A stretch of 37,826 nt of DNA from an uncultured Clostridia bacterium (GTDB taxonomy: Bacteria; Bacillota; Clostridia; Christensenellales; Borkfalkiaceae), in NCBI GenBank assembly GCA_947631465.1, contig CANRLK010000014.1, forward strand, positions 1 through 37,826. Direction: 5' to 3'. Shown one piece after another: positions 1 to 8,210 of the stretch (the stretch's first letter is position 1; every line of letters starts with the position of its first letter). The notes below the pieces were generated by a model that saw only the letters and a program-made list of their open reading frames with translations, searched no databases and was not told where the DNA came from. A program made the position numbers and the translations under genes.

Positions 1-77
1 TGGAATTGGCAGACGCGCTGGACTCAAAATCCTGTGGTAGAAATACCGTATCGGTTCGACCCCGATCACCGGCACCA
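1..77 (+). tRNA. tRNA-Leu (anticodon CAA), 5' end cut off by the window edge
   Basis: The sequence starts inside the D arm. The anticodon loop reads CTCAAAA, giving anticodon CAA (leucine, codon UUG). A long variable arm follows, as in class II tRNAs. The T arm is clear: ATCGG at 50-54, TTCGACC loop, CCGAT at 62-66. The acceptor 3' strand CACCGGC is at 67-73, with discriminator A74 and an encoded CCA at 75-77. About ten bases of the 5' acceptor strand lie outside the window. The second anticodon-stem pair appears to be a T-T mismatch. Confidence 0.93.
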
Positions 78-101
78 CGTCGCAACGCGACACATTTTGC
101 A

Positions 102-125
102 AGCCCTTGTCGTTCGGCAAGGGCT
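102..125 (+). terminator. Possible terminator hairpin after tRNA-Leu
   Basis: AGCCCTTG (102-109) pairs with CAAGGGCT (118-125) across an 8-nt loop. The T tract that follows is short and interrupted. It fits a weak terminator for the tRNA or a processing hairpin. The rest of the leader up to 282 holds an imperfect hairpin near 189-215 followed by six T (about 215-220). I see no consensus promoter there, so the next gene may be cotranscribed with the tRNA. Confidence 0.4.
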
Positions 126-282
126 GTGCTTTATTCATTGTCTCGCATGGACGTTTTTCAGTGCATGCGGGCGAAAAATGAGGTTTTTACCGAAGAACGG
201 TCTTTCGGCGGGTATTTTTTCGCGTCCGTCGGAGATAATGAAGCAAAAAAGCATTTTCGTTCATCAAATTAAGGGAATCAAC

Positions 283-2007
283 ATGCAAAATTTTCAAACA
301 TCATATGAACTTTGGAAAACTTCACCGCTCTTTGACGAAGAGACCCGCAAGGAAGTCGCTTCGCTCACCGACGAGAAGGAGATTTTCGACCGTTTTTATA
401 AGGATCTCGCGTTCGGCACGGGCGGCATGCGCGGGGTCATGGGCGCGGGCACGAACCGCATGAACCGCTATACCGTCGGCAAAGCCACCCAGGGACTCGC
501 GAATTATCTTACTCGCGCTTACAAAACTCCAAGCGTTGCGATCGCCTACGACAGCCGTCTCAATTCCCGCGAGTTCGCCAAGGAAGCCGCGCGCATTCTC
601 ACGGCAAACGAAGTGAAGTGCTATCTCTTTGAAGATCTTCGCCCGACCCCCGAGCTCTCCTTTGCCGTCCGAAGCCTCAAAACTTCGGCGGGGATCGTCA
701 TCACGGCGAGCCACAATCCCCCGCAATACAACGGCTACAAGGTCTATTCCTGCGACGGCGGACAGATCGTTCCGCCCGAGGACGGCGAGATCGTCAAGAG
801 CATTGCGTCCGTCCAAGATTTCGGCGCGATCAAGCGCATTTCTCTTGAAGAGGCGGCAAAGAGAGGACTTTTGGAGGTTTTGGGCGAGGAGACCGACCGC
901 GCATATCTTGCCGCCGTCAAGCGGCTTTGTCTCAACGCGGAGACGTCGAAAAGAGCGGGGAAGACGCTTAAAATCGTCTATACGCCGCTTAACGGCACGG
1001 GGAATGTGCCCGTGAGACGGATCTTGAAAGAGACGGGCTTTGACAACGTCTATGTCGTGCCCGAGCAGGAATCGCCCGACGGGCATTTTCCCACCCTTGA
1101 ATTTCCCAATCCCGAAGACCCGAAGGCGTTCACGCTGGCGCTGAAATTGGCAAAGGAAGTGGACGCGGACCTCGTGCTTGCGACCGACCCCGACGCAGAC
1201 AGGCTTGGGGTGTATGCGAAGAATGGGGACGGGGAATATCTGCCGTTTACGGGGAACATGAGCGGGATCTTGATCGCGGATTATCTTCTTTCCGAGCGGG
1301 CGAAGCGGGGGATGTTGCCCAAAGAGCGGGGGAAGGGCGCGCTTGTGACGACGATCGTCTCGACGGATATGGCGAAGGCGCTTGCGAAGGAGTATGGGCT
1401 GACCCTTGTCGAGGTGTTGACGGGGTTCAAGTACATCGGCGAGCAAATGAAGCGGTTCGAGGAGACGGGGGAGAAAGCGTTTGAGTTCGGGTTTGAAGAG
1501 AGCTACGGCTGCCTTGCGGGGACGCACGCGCACGATAAGGATGCGGTGATAGCGGTCTGTTTGTTGTGCGAGGCGGCGGCTTGGTACAAAGAGCAGGGGA
1601 TGACGCTCTGCGATAAGATGACGGAGCTCTTTGAGAAGTACGGATATTACCGCGAAGGGCTGGTGAGCTTGACGCTTGCGGGCGCGGAAGGTGCGGAGAA
1701 GATCGAGCGGATGATCAAGGAGCTGCGGGAAACGCCGAAGGATAATTTTGCGGGAGAGAAGGTCATAAAGGTCTTGGACTATTTGACGGGGAAGAGTGTG
1801 AATGTTTTGAGCGGAGAAGAGGGGAGGTTGACGCTTCCGAAGAGCAATGTATTGTATTATGAATTGGAAAGCGGGAGCTGGGTGTGCGTGAGACCGTCGG
1901 GGACAGAGCCGAAGATCAAGTTTTATTTCGGAGTGAAGGGAGCGACGGCAGAGGATGCGGAGAGGAAACTATCGCGTTTGGAAACGTCGATCCGAGAAAT
2001 GGTTTGA
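283..2007 (+). CDS. pgcA: Alpha-phosphoglucomutase (phospho-sugar mutase)
   Basis: Interconverts glucose 1-phosphate and glucose 6-phosphate in the cytoplasm, feeding glycolipid, polysaccharide and glycogen synthesis. The 574-residue length is typical of the PgcA branch. The phosphoserine loop TASHNPPQYNGYK has its serine at residue 143, the metal loop DPDADR is at 302-307, the sugar loop GFEESYG follows, and the phosphate-binding VRPSGTEPKIKFY is near the C terminus. I start at ATG 283, where the conserved family N terminus begins and AAGGG lies 7 nt upstream; the reading frame stays open upstream but runs through the tRNA. A hairpin terminator follows at 2090. A second, different phosphohexomutase lies at 5487-6998. 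The family is certain; sugar preference is inferred from the subfamily. Confidence 0.95.
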   Translation: MQNFQTSYELWKTSPLFDEETRKEVASLTDEKEIFDRFYKDLAFGTGGMRGVMGAGTNRMNRYTVGKATQGLANYLTRAYKTPSVAIAYDSRLNSREFAKEAARILTANEVKCYLFEDLRPTPELSFAVRSLKTSAGIVITASHNPPQYNGYKVYSCDGGQIVPPEDGEIVKSIASVQDFGAIKRISLEEAAKRGLLEVLGEETDRAYLAAVKRLCLNAETSKRAGKTLKIVYTPLNGTGNVPVRRILKETGFDNVYVVPEQESPDGHFPTLEFPNPEDPKAFTLALKLAKEVDADLVLATDPDADRLGVYAKNGDGEYLPFTGNMSGILIADYLLSERAKRGMLPKERGKGALVTTIVSTDMAKALAKEYGLTLVEVLTGFKYIGEQMKRFEETGEKAFEFGFEESYGCLAGTHAHDKDAVIAVCLLCEAAAWYKEQGMTLCDKMTELFEKYGYYREGLVSLTLAGAEGAEKIERMIKELRETPKDNFAGEKVIKVLDYLTGKSVNVLSGEEGRLTLPKSNVLYYELESGSWVCVRPSGTEPKIKFYFGVKGATAEDAERKLSRLETSIREMV

Positions 2008-2089
2008 GAAAGGACGGTACGGAATTAAATAAGGTATGGAATAAGGATAAGAGATAAGGGAAATAAGGATAACATATAAAGAAAAAGCA

Positions 2090-2114
2090 GCGCGCCGAAG
2101 TCCCTTCGGCGCGC
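2090..2114 (+). terminator. Hairpin terminator after pgcA, GGCGCGCC family
   Basis: An 11-bp perfect stem, GCGCGCCGAAG (2090-2100) with CTTCGGCGCGC (2104-2114), around a 3-nt loop. The tail CGCGCTTATAAATAAG is poor in T. The stem contains the GGCGCGCC core seen in four other intergenic terminators of this window. Confidence 0.7.
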
Positions 2115-2128
2115 CGCGCTTATAAATA

Positions 2129-2311
2129 AGGTGACACCCCCTCAGTCTCGGCTAACGCCTCGACAGCCTTGCGGCGGTCGCCCCCGCCGCAAGTCCGCCT
2201 CGCCACCAGCTCGGCTGTATTCGCCTTCGGCTCGTGCGCCTCGAATGGATAATCAATAGAATGGCGCGTCTTCGCATTGCGCCAATGGTTGATAACCATT
2301 GGCGCAATGCG
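2129..2311 (+). repeat. Dispersed repeat element, copy 1
   Basis: The element opens with ACACCCCCTCAGTCTCGGC at about 2135, followed by a hairpin CTTGCGGCGG / CCGCCGCAAG (about 2167-2192), then CACCAGCTCGGCTGTATTCG and ATAGAATGGCGCGTCTTCG. The same order of blocks recurs at 12064-12290, and the later blocks recur at 3137-3366. After the last block this copy continues into a perfect 18-bp palindrome (2273-2311), whereas the other copies carry different hairpins at the same place. I see no coding pattern. Its function is unknown; it resembles the intergenic repeats common in gut Clostridia. Confidence 0.75.
2273..2311. repeat. Perfect 18-bp inverted repeat with a 3-nt loop
   Basis: Positions 2273-2290 (CGCATTGCGCCAATGGTT) are exactly complementary to 2294-2311 around the loop GAT. 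No T tract follows, so it is not an ordinary terminator. It sits at the variable end of repeat copy 1. Confidence 0.85.
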
Positions 2312-2423
2312 ACAGGAGTGAGCGCATTAGAGGCGCGAACGGCGACCGAACACGGGGTTCTACCCGTGTGAGACCGTGGCGCACAAACGTGCGCCGAAAG
2401 GGGTGTGTTGCAAACGAGTTCGA

Positions 2424-2530
2424 CAATAAGGCACACCCCCTCAGTCTCGGCTAACGCCTCGACAGCTCCCCCTCCGATGGGGAGCCAAGGGGGGGGCTTG
2501 CTACCCCCTCGAAGGGGGGAGCCAAGAGAG
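2424..2530 (+). repeat. Dispersed repeat block (CCCCCTCAGTCTCGGC type), second local copy
   Basis: Repeats the opening AATAAGGnnACACCCCCTCAGTCTCGGCT of the element at 2129, then continues as CAGCTCCCCCTC...GGGGAGCC, whose two halves can pair (about 2464-2485), and a second C-tract/G-tract pair, CCCCCTC at about 2504-2510 with GAAGGGGGG just after it. A related copy in inverse orientation lies at 27613-27680. Confidence 0.65.
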
Positions 2531-2706
2531 GGGCGCTCGCGCCGCTCCGCCCAATGGAGACAGCGAGTGGGGTGACGATGCTCACCCAAGCAAGACAGTG
2601 GGGTTGGGATACCCGATGCGCCGCCCTCGTTGGGTTGCGATGTGCTTGTTTTGCGGCGGCGCAGGGAGTGAAGGCGCAAGAGTTTGCAAAAATGCGCTAC
2701 GGGGTT

Positions 2707-2739
2707 CGGGACACATCGCAAGTGTCCCGAGCCTTTTTT
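2707..2739 (+). terminator. Orphan rho-independent terminator
   Basis: CGGGACAC (2707-2714) pairs with GTGTCCCG (2722-2729), followed by AGCC and six T. It is one of the most canonical terminators in the window, yet there is no credible protein gene on the plus strand between 2007 and this point. The segment from about 2550 to 2740 could be a small RNA, a remnant of a mobile element, or only a repeat that carries a terminator. Confidence 0.65.
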
Positions 2740-2830
2740 GCTTCTTTTTTTCATTGAAAAAAGAAGAACAAGAAAAACGATATGTTTGCAAGATTCTTTC
2801 ATGCCCTTAAAGAACAATCCTTTCTTGCAT

Positions 2831-2968
2831 TAAGCCGCAAGCGGCAAATTGAGTGAAAGCATCATCACAACACCATCTTTATCTAAAATTCGTATAGCAT
2901 TTTTTAGGCGGAATGGAGATAAATAAATCCGCGACATGCTTCGTTTCTAAGCCGCAAGCGGCAAATTG
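2831..2968. repeat. Two direct copies of a short palindrome-bearing repeat
   Basis: TAAGCCGCAAGCGGCAAATTG occurs at 2831-2851 and again at 2948-2968, 117 bp apart, followed in both by a similar GTG(G)AA...TCATCA stretch. Each holds the small palindrome GCCGC-AA-GCGGC. The sequence between the copies is AT-rich and shows no gene. Confidence 0.7.
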
Positions 2969-3017
2969 GGTGGAATATTCTCATCATATTATAGCGTCAC
3001 GGGTTGGATTGTTTGAC

Positions 3018-3080
3018 GCCCCCTCAGTCACGCGCAAACGCGTGATAGATCCCTTTGGGCGGCAGAGACCCGCCCAAAGC
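3018..3080. repeat. CCCCCTCAGTC-type repeat fragment with two hairpins
   Basis: Begins with GCCCCCTCAGTCACGCG. It carries a small hairpin CACGCG / CGCGTG and a 10-bp hairpin CTTTGGGCGG (3053-3062) / CCGCCCAAAG (3070-3079). It matches only the first block of the repeat family at 2129 and 2424. Confidence 0.55.
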
Positions 3081-3136
3081 CCGTACTTTGCGCTACGCGC
3101 TCGTGCCACCTAAGGAATCATGACAGTAGAAAAGCG

Positions 3137-3366
3137 GGGCGCGCCACCAGCTCAGCTGTACTCGCCTTTGGCTCGTGCGCCTCGCATGAAATAACAATAA
3201 AATGGCGCGTCTTCGCATTGCAGCTCACAGCCCACTGTTGAGCAAAATTTACAATGCTCCACCCCTCAAAGGGGAGGGGGTCAAGTGGTGGGGTGACGGG
3301 GGGTGCGTTTCGCGCCGCTACACTGTAAAATAGAATTTGCGCTGCTCCACTCAACGGAGACAGCAA
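3137..3366 (+). repeat. Dispersed repeat element, copy 2 (lacks the first block)
   Basis: Shares CACCAGCTCAGCTGTACTCG, the CTCGTGCGCCTCG stretch and AATGGCGCGTCTTCG with the elements at 2129 and 12064. Downstream the copy differs, with CCCCTCAAAGGGG (about 3266-3278) and other short inverted repeats. No coding potential is evident. Together with the entries above it accounts for most of the gene-free stretch 2008-3485. Confidence 0.65.
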
Positions 3367-3374
3367 ATTTTTGG

Positions 3375-3431
3375 CATCAGCATTAGCCTTGCTTGAACCA
3401 CGCGACGATCACGTGGTTTTCTTTGTAGACT
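3375..3431 (-). repeat. Hairpin repeat, likely remnant of an IS200/IS605-like left end
   Basis: Read on the minus strand it matches 37713-37768: GTCTA, then GAAAACCACG, a hairpin AACCACGTGA / TCGCGTGGTT with loop TCG, then TTCAAG and GGCTAATGCNGATG. This copy lacks the sequence that follows on the right edge copy, so it appears truncated. The link to IS200/IS605 elements is inferred from the short subterminal hairpin and leader-like context; no transposase is visible here. Confidence 0.5.
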
Positions 3432-3437
3432 AAAAAT

Positions 3438-3466
3438 GCGCGCCTTCCCGAATGAGGAAGGCGCGC
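3438..3466 (-). terminator. Terminator of the manB-tkt operon, GGCGCGCC family
   Basis: GCGCGCCTTCC (3438-3448) pairs perfectly with GGAAGGCGCGC (3456-3466). On the minus strand the stem is followed by ATTTTTAG, a short U tract. It lies 20 bp beyond the transketolase stop codon. Confidence 0.85.
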
Positions 3467-3485
3467 AGCCGTTTTGTGGGAGATA

Positions 3486-5474
3486 TTATTTGCCGAGGAC
3501 CTTTTTTGCCTTGTCGACGACGTTCTGGACGGTGAAGCCGAACTTCTCGAAGAGCTGCGGGGCAGGTCCGCTCACGCCGAAGGTGGTCATCGAAATGATC
3601 TCGCCCTCGTCCGTGGCGTATTTGTACCAGCTGTAAGGGCTTGCCGCTTCGACGCAGACGCGCGCCTTGATCGAAGAGGGCAGTACGCTCTCCTTGTATT
3701 TCTCGCTCTGCCGTTCGAAGAGTTCGAAGCAGGGCATCGAGACGACGCGGGCGTTGATCTTTTCCTTTTCGAGTTCTTTTTTCGCCTTGACGCAGAGCTC
3801 CGTTTCAGAGCCCGTCGCAATGAGCAGGACGTCGGGCGTGCCCTTGCAGTCATCCAAGATATAGCCGCCTTTGAGGGCTTTGAGCCCGCTCTCTTCGTAT
3901 TGGGGAAGGGATTGGCGGGAGAGGACGAGCACGGTCGGTCCTTTGCCCGTGAGCGCTTCGACCCAAGCGGCAGCCGTCTCCTTGCCGTCCGCGGGACGGA
4001 ATACCTTCAAATTGGGAATGGAGCGAAGCCCGACGAGCTGTTCGACGGGCTCATGGGTCGGTCCGTCCTCGCCGACGCCGATCGAGTCGTGCGTGAAAAG
4101 GTAGATGACGGGAAGATCCATGAGCGCGGACATGCGGATCGCGTTCTTGCAATAGTCGGAGAAGGAGAAGAAGGTCGAGCAGTACACTCTCAGTCCGCCG
4201 TGCAGGGCGATACCGTTTGCGATCGCTGCCATCGCGTGTTCGCGAATGCCGTAGTGCAGGTTTCTGCCCGCGTAGTTTTTCGGCGAGAAATCGCCGAACT
4301 TTACTTTGTCCGTATCCTTCATCGCCGTGAGGTTGGAGGGCGCGAGGTCCGCGCTGCCGCCGACGAGGTCGGGCACGAGGGCTGCGACCCGCTGTAAGAT
4401 CTTCTCGGACGTCTGGCGGGTCGCCATCGGCTTGTCAAAGGAGAAGAGCTCCTCGTCCGCTTTGACGTCATAGATGTCCCTGCGCATCGCCCGCTTATAA
4501 AGCCTTGCAAGCTCGGGATACCGCTTTTCGTACTCCGTGAACATGAACTTCCATTCACGCTCGCGCTTTCTGCCCCTGCGTCCCGCCGCCGCCGTATGGC
4601 GAAGAACTTCCTCGGGTACTTCGAAGGGAGGCATCGTCCAGCCGAGCTTTTCCTTGGTCTTTTGAAGATTCTCTTCGCCGAGCGGCGAGCCGTGGCACTT
4701 TTGGCTGCCTTCGAGCGGCGAGCCGTACCCGATCTTGGTCTTGCAGATGATGAGCGAGGGCTTCTTGGTCTCCCGCTGTGCTTTTTTGATCGCGTTGGAG
4801 ATCAAAAGGACGTTGTCGGGGTGGTTGACGAGATCGACGACGAGCACTTGCCAGCCCTGCGCCTTGAAGCGGGTCGCCACATCCTCATTGAAGGTGATGT
4901 CGATGTTGCCCTCGATCGTGATGTCGTTCTTATCGTAAAAGACGATGAGCTTTCCGAGTTCGTTCGCGCCCGCAAACGAGCAAGCCTCGTAGGAGATGCC
5001 CTCTTCGAGGCAGCCGTCGCCGACGAGCGCATAGGTGAAGTGATCGACGACGGGGAATCCCTCGCGGTTGAATTTTGCCGCAAGATGCGCTTCCGCCGCC
5101 GCCATGCCGACCGCCGTCGCAATGCCCTGTCCCAAAGGCCCTGTCGAGGTCTCGATCCCAGGTGTGTGCCCGTATTCGGGATGCCCAGGCGTGCGGCTGT
5201 CGAGCTGACGGAAATTTTTGAGGTCGTCGATCGTGAGCCCCAGCCCATAGAGGTAGAGCAGGGAATAATTGAGCGCGGAGCCGTGCCCCGCAGAGAGGAC
5301 AAAACGGTCGCGGTCGTCCCATTTCAGGTCCTTGTTGTTGAACTTCAAAAAGTTCTGCCACAGGGCATAGACGATGGGCGCTGCGCCGAGCGGAAGCCCT
5401 GGATGTCCCGAGTTCGCCTTCTGGATCGCCTCGCAGGACAAGATCCTTATGGCATTGATGGTGGTCTGTTTCAT
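3486..5474 (-). CDS. tkt: Transketolase
   Basis: Thiamine-diphosphate enzyme that moves two-carbon units between ketoses and aldoses in the non-oxidative pentose phosphate pathway. At 662 residues it is full length. The N terminus has the SGHPGLPLGAAP substrate motif and LSAGHGSALNYSLLYLYG. The ThDP/metal motif is GDGCLEEGISYEA...NDITIEG. The middle pyrimidine-binding domain holds GIREHAMAAIANGIALHGG, and a transketolase C-terminal domain follows. The ribosome site AAGGAG lies 5 nt before ATG, and the gene starts 12 nt after the stop of the phosphomannomutase gene, so the two are cotranscribed from the promoter at 7028-7056. Family assignment is secure. Confidence 0.96.
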   Translation of the reverse strand: MKQTTINAIRILSCEAIQKANSGHPGLPLGAAPIVYALWQNFLKFNNKDLKWDDRDRFVLSAGHGSALNYSLLYLYGLGLTIDDLKNFRQLDSRTPGHPEYGHTPGIETSTGPLGQGIATAVGMAAAEAHLAAKFNREGFPVVDHFTYALVGDGCLEEGISYEACSFAGANELGKLIVFYDKNDITIEGNIDITFNEDVATRFKAQGWQVLVVDLVNHPDNVLLISNAIKKAQRETKKPSLIICKTKIGYGSPLEGSQKCHGSPLGEENLQKTKEKLGWTMPPFEVPEEVLRHTAAAGRRGRKREREWKFMFTEYEKRYPELARLYKRAMRRDIYDVKADEELFSFDKPMATRQTSEKILQRVAALVPDLVGGSADLAPSNLTAMKDTDKVKFGDFSPKNYAGRNLHYGIREHAMAAIANGIALHGGLRVYCSTFFSFSDYCKNAIRMSALMDLPVIYLFTHDSIGVGEDGPTHEPVEQLVGLRSIPNLKVFRPADGKETAAAWVEALTGKGPTVLVLSRQSLPQYEESGLKALKGGYILDDCKGTPDVLLIATGSETELCVKAKKELEKEKINARVVSMPCFELFERQSEKYKESVLPSSIKARVCVEAASPYSWYKYATDEGEIISMTTFGVSGPAPQLFEKFGFTVQNVVDKAKKVLGK

Positions 5475-5486
5475 AGTATCTCCTTG

Positions 5487-6998
5487 TTATTTGGTTTCGC
5501 TGTTCAATAGTTGTTCGGGCGATAAGAAGTCGTATTCCTTCATCATCTCATAGAGGATTCTTCGGATCTGATCGACCCCTCCGATGCTGTCGCTCTCGCA
5601 GTTGATCGGCAACACGGGGTCGTGCAGGCTCATCCGCACGAGCGCCCAGCCGTCGCCGTGGGCTTTGTCAAAGTCGATGCGAACGCCCTCATAGTTGTTG
5701 GGCGCAAGCGAAAGCCCGTCTTGCCGCTGCGCCTTTTGTTGAAGCTCTTCGATGACCTTCGCCCCGAGCGCCTTAAAATCCGTCCCGACCGCAAAGGAAA
5801 GACGGATCTCCACAGCTTCCGCGGGCTCTTGAAGGTCTTTGATGAGGTCGGTGAGCTTTTCGCCGCGCTTTTTCGCGTTCGCAAGCTCGATCAAAAGTCG
5901 CGTGACGAGGTATGCCCCGTCGTCGAGGAAGAAATTCTCTTGGAGCGCGGCATGTCCGCTCGTCTCGATCGCAAGGGGAGTTCTGATCCCCGCGGCATTC
6001 AGCCGTTTTGCCTCGTTGATGACGTTTCGGTATCCGCGTTTGAAACGGTGATGTACCCCGCCGTGCGCTGTGATAAACGCCGAAAGCCCGCGGCTCGTGA
6101 TCGAGTCGGTCACAATGCACCCGCCCGCCTCTTCTTTGAGCAGGATCGCCGAGATGAGCGCGATGAGACGGTTGCGGTTGATCTCTTCGCCGTTTCCCGC
6201 GACTGCGCCCGCGCGGTCCACGTCGGTGTCGAAGATGATGCCAAAGTCCGCCTTATGCCGCTTGACCGCGCTTGTAAGCGACGCCATCGCTTCTTCGTTT
6301 TCGGGATTGGGGACGTGATTGGGGAAGCGTCCGTCTGGTTCTAAGAACTGCGAGCCGTCCGTGTCCGCGCCGAGAGGGCGCAAAACGAGCGTATCGTAAA
6401 ACCCGCCCGCGCCGTTTCCCGCATCGAGGACGATCTTCATCCCTTCCAAGGGGCGCATTTCGCCCGTGCCTTGACGGACGAGCGCGCAAAGACCGTTTGC
6501 GTATTGCGCCATGTATGAGCGTCGGATGATCGAGCCCTTTTGAGCCGCGGGGGGGAAGTCCTCTTCGCCTGCGGCTTTGAGGAGGGCTTTGACGTCGCTG
6601 CTTTCAAGCCCGCCGTCTTTCAAGAAGAACTTCATGCCGTTTTTGCGGTAGGGGAGATGGCTCGCGGTGATCATGACAGAGCCCTGCGCGCCGAAGTCGT
6701 CCTGCAAGAGCATGAACATGGCGGGGGTCGAGGAGAGCCCCGTCAAGATGACGTCGCCGCCGAGGGAGACGATCGCCTCGGCTGCCGCTTCTTCAATCGT
6801 CTCGCTTGAAAGTCTCGGGTCATGCCCGATCGCGATGCAGGCGCGCTGTAAGCCCGTGCGATCGAGGACAAGCGCGTAAAACGCCTTTGAGATCGCTTGG
6901 ACCGCTTCCGCCGTCAAGGCGGCGGGGTCGTTTTCCGCGGCGATCGCCGTCCCGCGCACGTCGCTTCCGTTTTGTAAAGACAGATAGTCCGTCATACC
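5487..6998 (-). CDS. manB: Phosphomannomutase/phosphoglucomutase, alpha-D-phosphohexomutase family
   Basis: Probably interconverts mannose 6- and 1-phosphate and/or the glucose phosphates for nucleotide-sugar synthesis. With the start at 6998 the product has 503 residues. The phosphoserine motif TASHLPYRKNG has its serine at about residue 112, the metal loop is DTDVDRAG, and a sugar-binding stretch ETSGHAAL follows. An in-frame ATG exists at 7022, but it coincides with the predicted transcription start of the promoter at 7028-7056, while ATG 6998 has AGAAGG at a good distance, so I prefer 6998; the N-terminal eight residues of the longer form are basic and unconserved-looking. The sequence differs clearly from the PgcA-type enzyme at 283. 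Exact substrate preference cannot be read from sequence. Confidence 0.88.
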   Translation of the reverse strand, partial: GMTDYLSLQNGSDVRGTAIAAENDPAALTAEAVQAISKAFYALVLDRTGLQRACIAIGHDPRLSSETIEEAAAEAIVSLGGDVILTGLSSTPAMFMLLQDDFGAQGSVMITASHLPYRKNGMKFFLKDGGLESSDVKALLKAAGEEDFPPAAQKGSIIRRSYMAQYANGLCALVRQGTGEMRPLEGMKIVLDAGNGAGGFYDTLVLRPLGADTDGSQFLEPDGRFPNHVPNPENEEAMASLTSAVKRHKADFGIIFDTDVDRAGAVAGNGEEINRNRLIALISAILLKEEAGGCIVTDSITSRGLSAFITAHGGVHHRFKRGYRNVINEAKRLNAAGIRTPLAIETSGHAALQENFFLDDGAYLVTRLLIELANAKKRGEKLTDLIKDLQEPAEAVEIRLSFAVGTDFKALGAKVIEELQQKAQRQDGLSLAPNNYEGVRIDFDKAHGDGWALVRMSLHDPVLPINCESDSIGGVDQIRRILYEMMKEYDFLSPEQLLNSETK

Positions 6999-7027
6999 GA
7001 CCTTCTTTGAACTTCGTTTCATAACAT

Positions 7028-7056
7028 ATTATAACGTCCTTTTGCTTTTTTTTCAA
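7028..7056 (-). promoter_or_regulatory. Sigma-A-type promoter of the manB-tkt operon
   Basis: On the minus strand: TTGAAA (7051-7056), 17-bp spacer, TATAAT (7028-7033). The predicted start is close to 7021, which falls on the upstream in-frame ATG at 7022. Confidence 0.85.
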
Positions 7057-7136
7057 GAGGTTTTCGGGTCTTTTCGGCTTTTTTCCCGCACAACGGTGAA
7101 AAATTTACGCGTGGCGGGGTTTTTTTCGAAAATTCC

Positions 7137-7165
7137 TTGCATGCTTTCGAAAAATATGGTATACT
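7137..7165 (+). promoter_or_regulatory. Sigma-A-type promoter of the first degV gene
   Basis: TTGCAT (7137-7142), 17-bp spacer, TATACT (7160-7165) with ATGG just before the -10 box. It lies 29 bp upstream of the ATG at 7195. Confidence 0.8.
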
Positions 7166-7194
7166 GTCCGTATCATGAAAATGGGGGAGCATTC

Positions 7195-8085
7195 ATGCAC
7201 CGCTTTACGGTTTCGACCGATTCCACCTGCGATCTTTATCAAGATTATATTGCCGAAAACGACGTCAAGATCGTGCGGCATGTGTTCACCGTCGAAAAGG
7301 ACGGCGCGATGGAAGAGCGGCTCGACGACTTTCAAAGCCTCGACGACTACGTCTCCTTCTACAAAGAACTTCGAGAAGGCGCGTTTTCGCGCACGTCCAT
7401 GCTCAACTATGAGCGGCATCTGAACCACTTTCTTCGCCTTGCAAAAGAGGGCGCAAAGGACGTATTGCACTTTACGATCTCCTCGGGGCTGTCGCCGACC
7501 AAGGACGTCGCGGCAAAAGCCGCCGAAGAAGTCAAAAAACAGTATCCCGAATTTCGGGTGCTCGTCGTCGACCCGCTCACGGCGACGATCGGGCAGGGCG
7601 CGCTCGTCATGCTCGGCGTCAAATGGCGGGACGAGGGCAAGGGCGCGGACGAGACGTATGAATATCTCAATTCCCTCCGCCTTCACATCCAGCACTTCAT
7701 CGTGGCGGACGATCTCAAATACTTGAAGAAGGGGGGACGCATTTCTTCGGCGGCGGCAGCGGTCGGCGGGATGCTCTCCATCAAGCCCATCATCTCCTTC
7801 GACAACGAGGGCAAGCTCTTCGTCCTCGACAAGGTGCGCGGCGCAAAAAAGGCGATCTCCTTCATCAAGAAAAAACTCGAAGCCGAAGGACCTGACGAAC
7901 TGCACTATATCTTCGTCATCCATACCGACAACTTCCCCGCCGCCGAGGAGCTTCGCGCTCTCGTCAAGGAGATGTTCGGCTACGAGCCCCACGTCTCGCT
8001 GATGGGTCCTGTCATCGGCTCGCATGTAGGGCCGGGGGCGTTCGCGCTCGGGTATATTTCGAAGAGCCTTCGGAATACCTTCTGA
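7195..8085 (+). CDS. DegV family (FakB-type) fatty-acid-binding protein, copy 1
   Basis: DegV/FakB proteins bind a fatty acid and present it to the kinase FakA for phosphorylation and entry into phospholipid synthesis. This 296-residue protein has the family N terminus FTVSTDSTCDL, the FTISSGL and DPLTATIGQG loops, HIQHFIVADDLKYLKKGGRIS, and the C-terminal GPVIGSHVGPGAFALGY motif that helps hold the carboxylate. ATG 7195 is preceded by GGGGGAG at 5-nt spacing; longer in-frame starts would precede the promoter. A close paralogue of identical length follows at 8211. FakB-type activity is known for the family; the bound lipid is not predictable. No fakA gene is in the window. Confidence 0.9.
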   Translation: MHRFTVSTDSTCDLYQDYIAENDVKIVRHVFTVEKDGAMEERLDDFQSLDDYVSFYKELREGAFSRTSMLNYERHLNHFLRLAKEGAKDVLHFTISSGLSPTKDVAAKAAEEVKKQYPEFRVLVVDPLTATIGQGALVMLGVKWRDEGKGADETYEYLNSLRLHIQHFIVADDLKYLKKGGRISSAAAAVGGMLSIKPIISFDNEGKLFVLDKVRGAKKAISFIKKKLEAEGPDELHYIFVIHTDNFPAAEELRALVKEMFGYEPHVSLMGPVIGSHVGPGAFALGYISKSLRNTF

Positions 8086-8210
8086 ACTTTTTTTGAAACG
8101 GCGAAAGGTTCTCGTTTTCTGGGACAACGGGACTTTTTGATAGATTGGCACAGGCGTTTTATGTTCTGCGCCGAGACGGCAGTAAAAATTTATTTTTGGG
8201 AGAGGAAACC

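Noticed and set aside
34-282. Upstream extension of pgcA to 34
   Set aside because: It would be translated from within tRNA-Leu; the conserved N terminus and ribosome site support ATG 283.
2554-2757. 67-codon plus-strand frame METASGV... and the overlapping small frames near 2582-2817
   Set aside because: No ribosome site; the frame runs into the orphan terminator and repeat sequence. More likely repeat-derived than a gene.
3474-4397. Long plus-strand open frame across the 3' part of transketolase
   Set aside because: It is antisense to a secure transketolase gene, Arg/Ala/Asp/Glu-rich as expected of a mirrored GC-rich gene, and has no ribosome site or recognisable domain.
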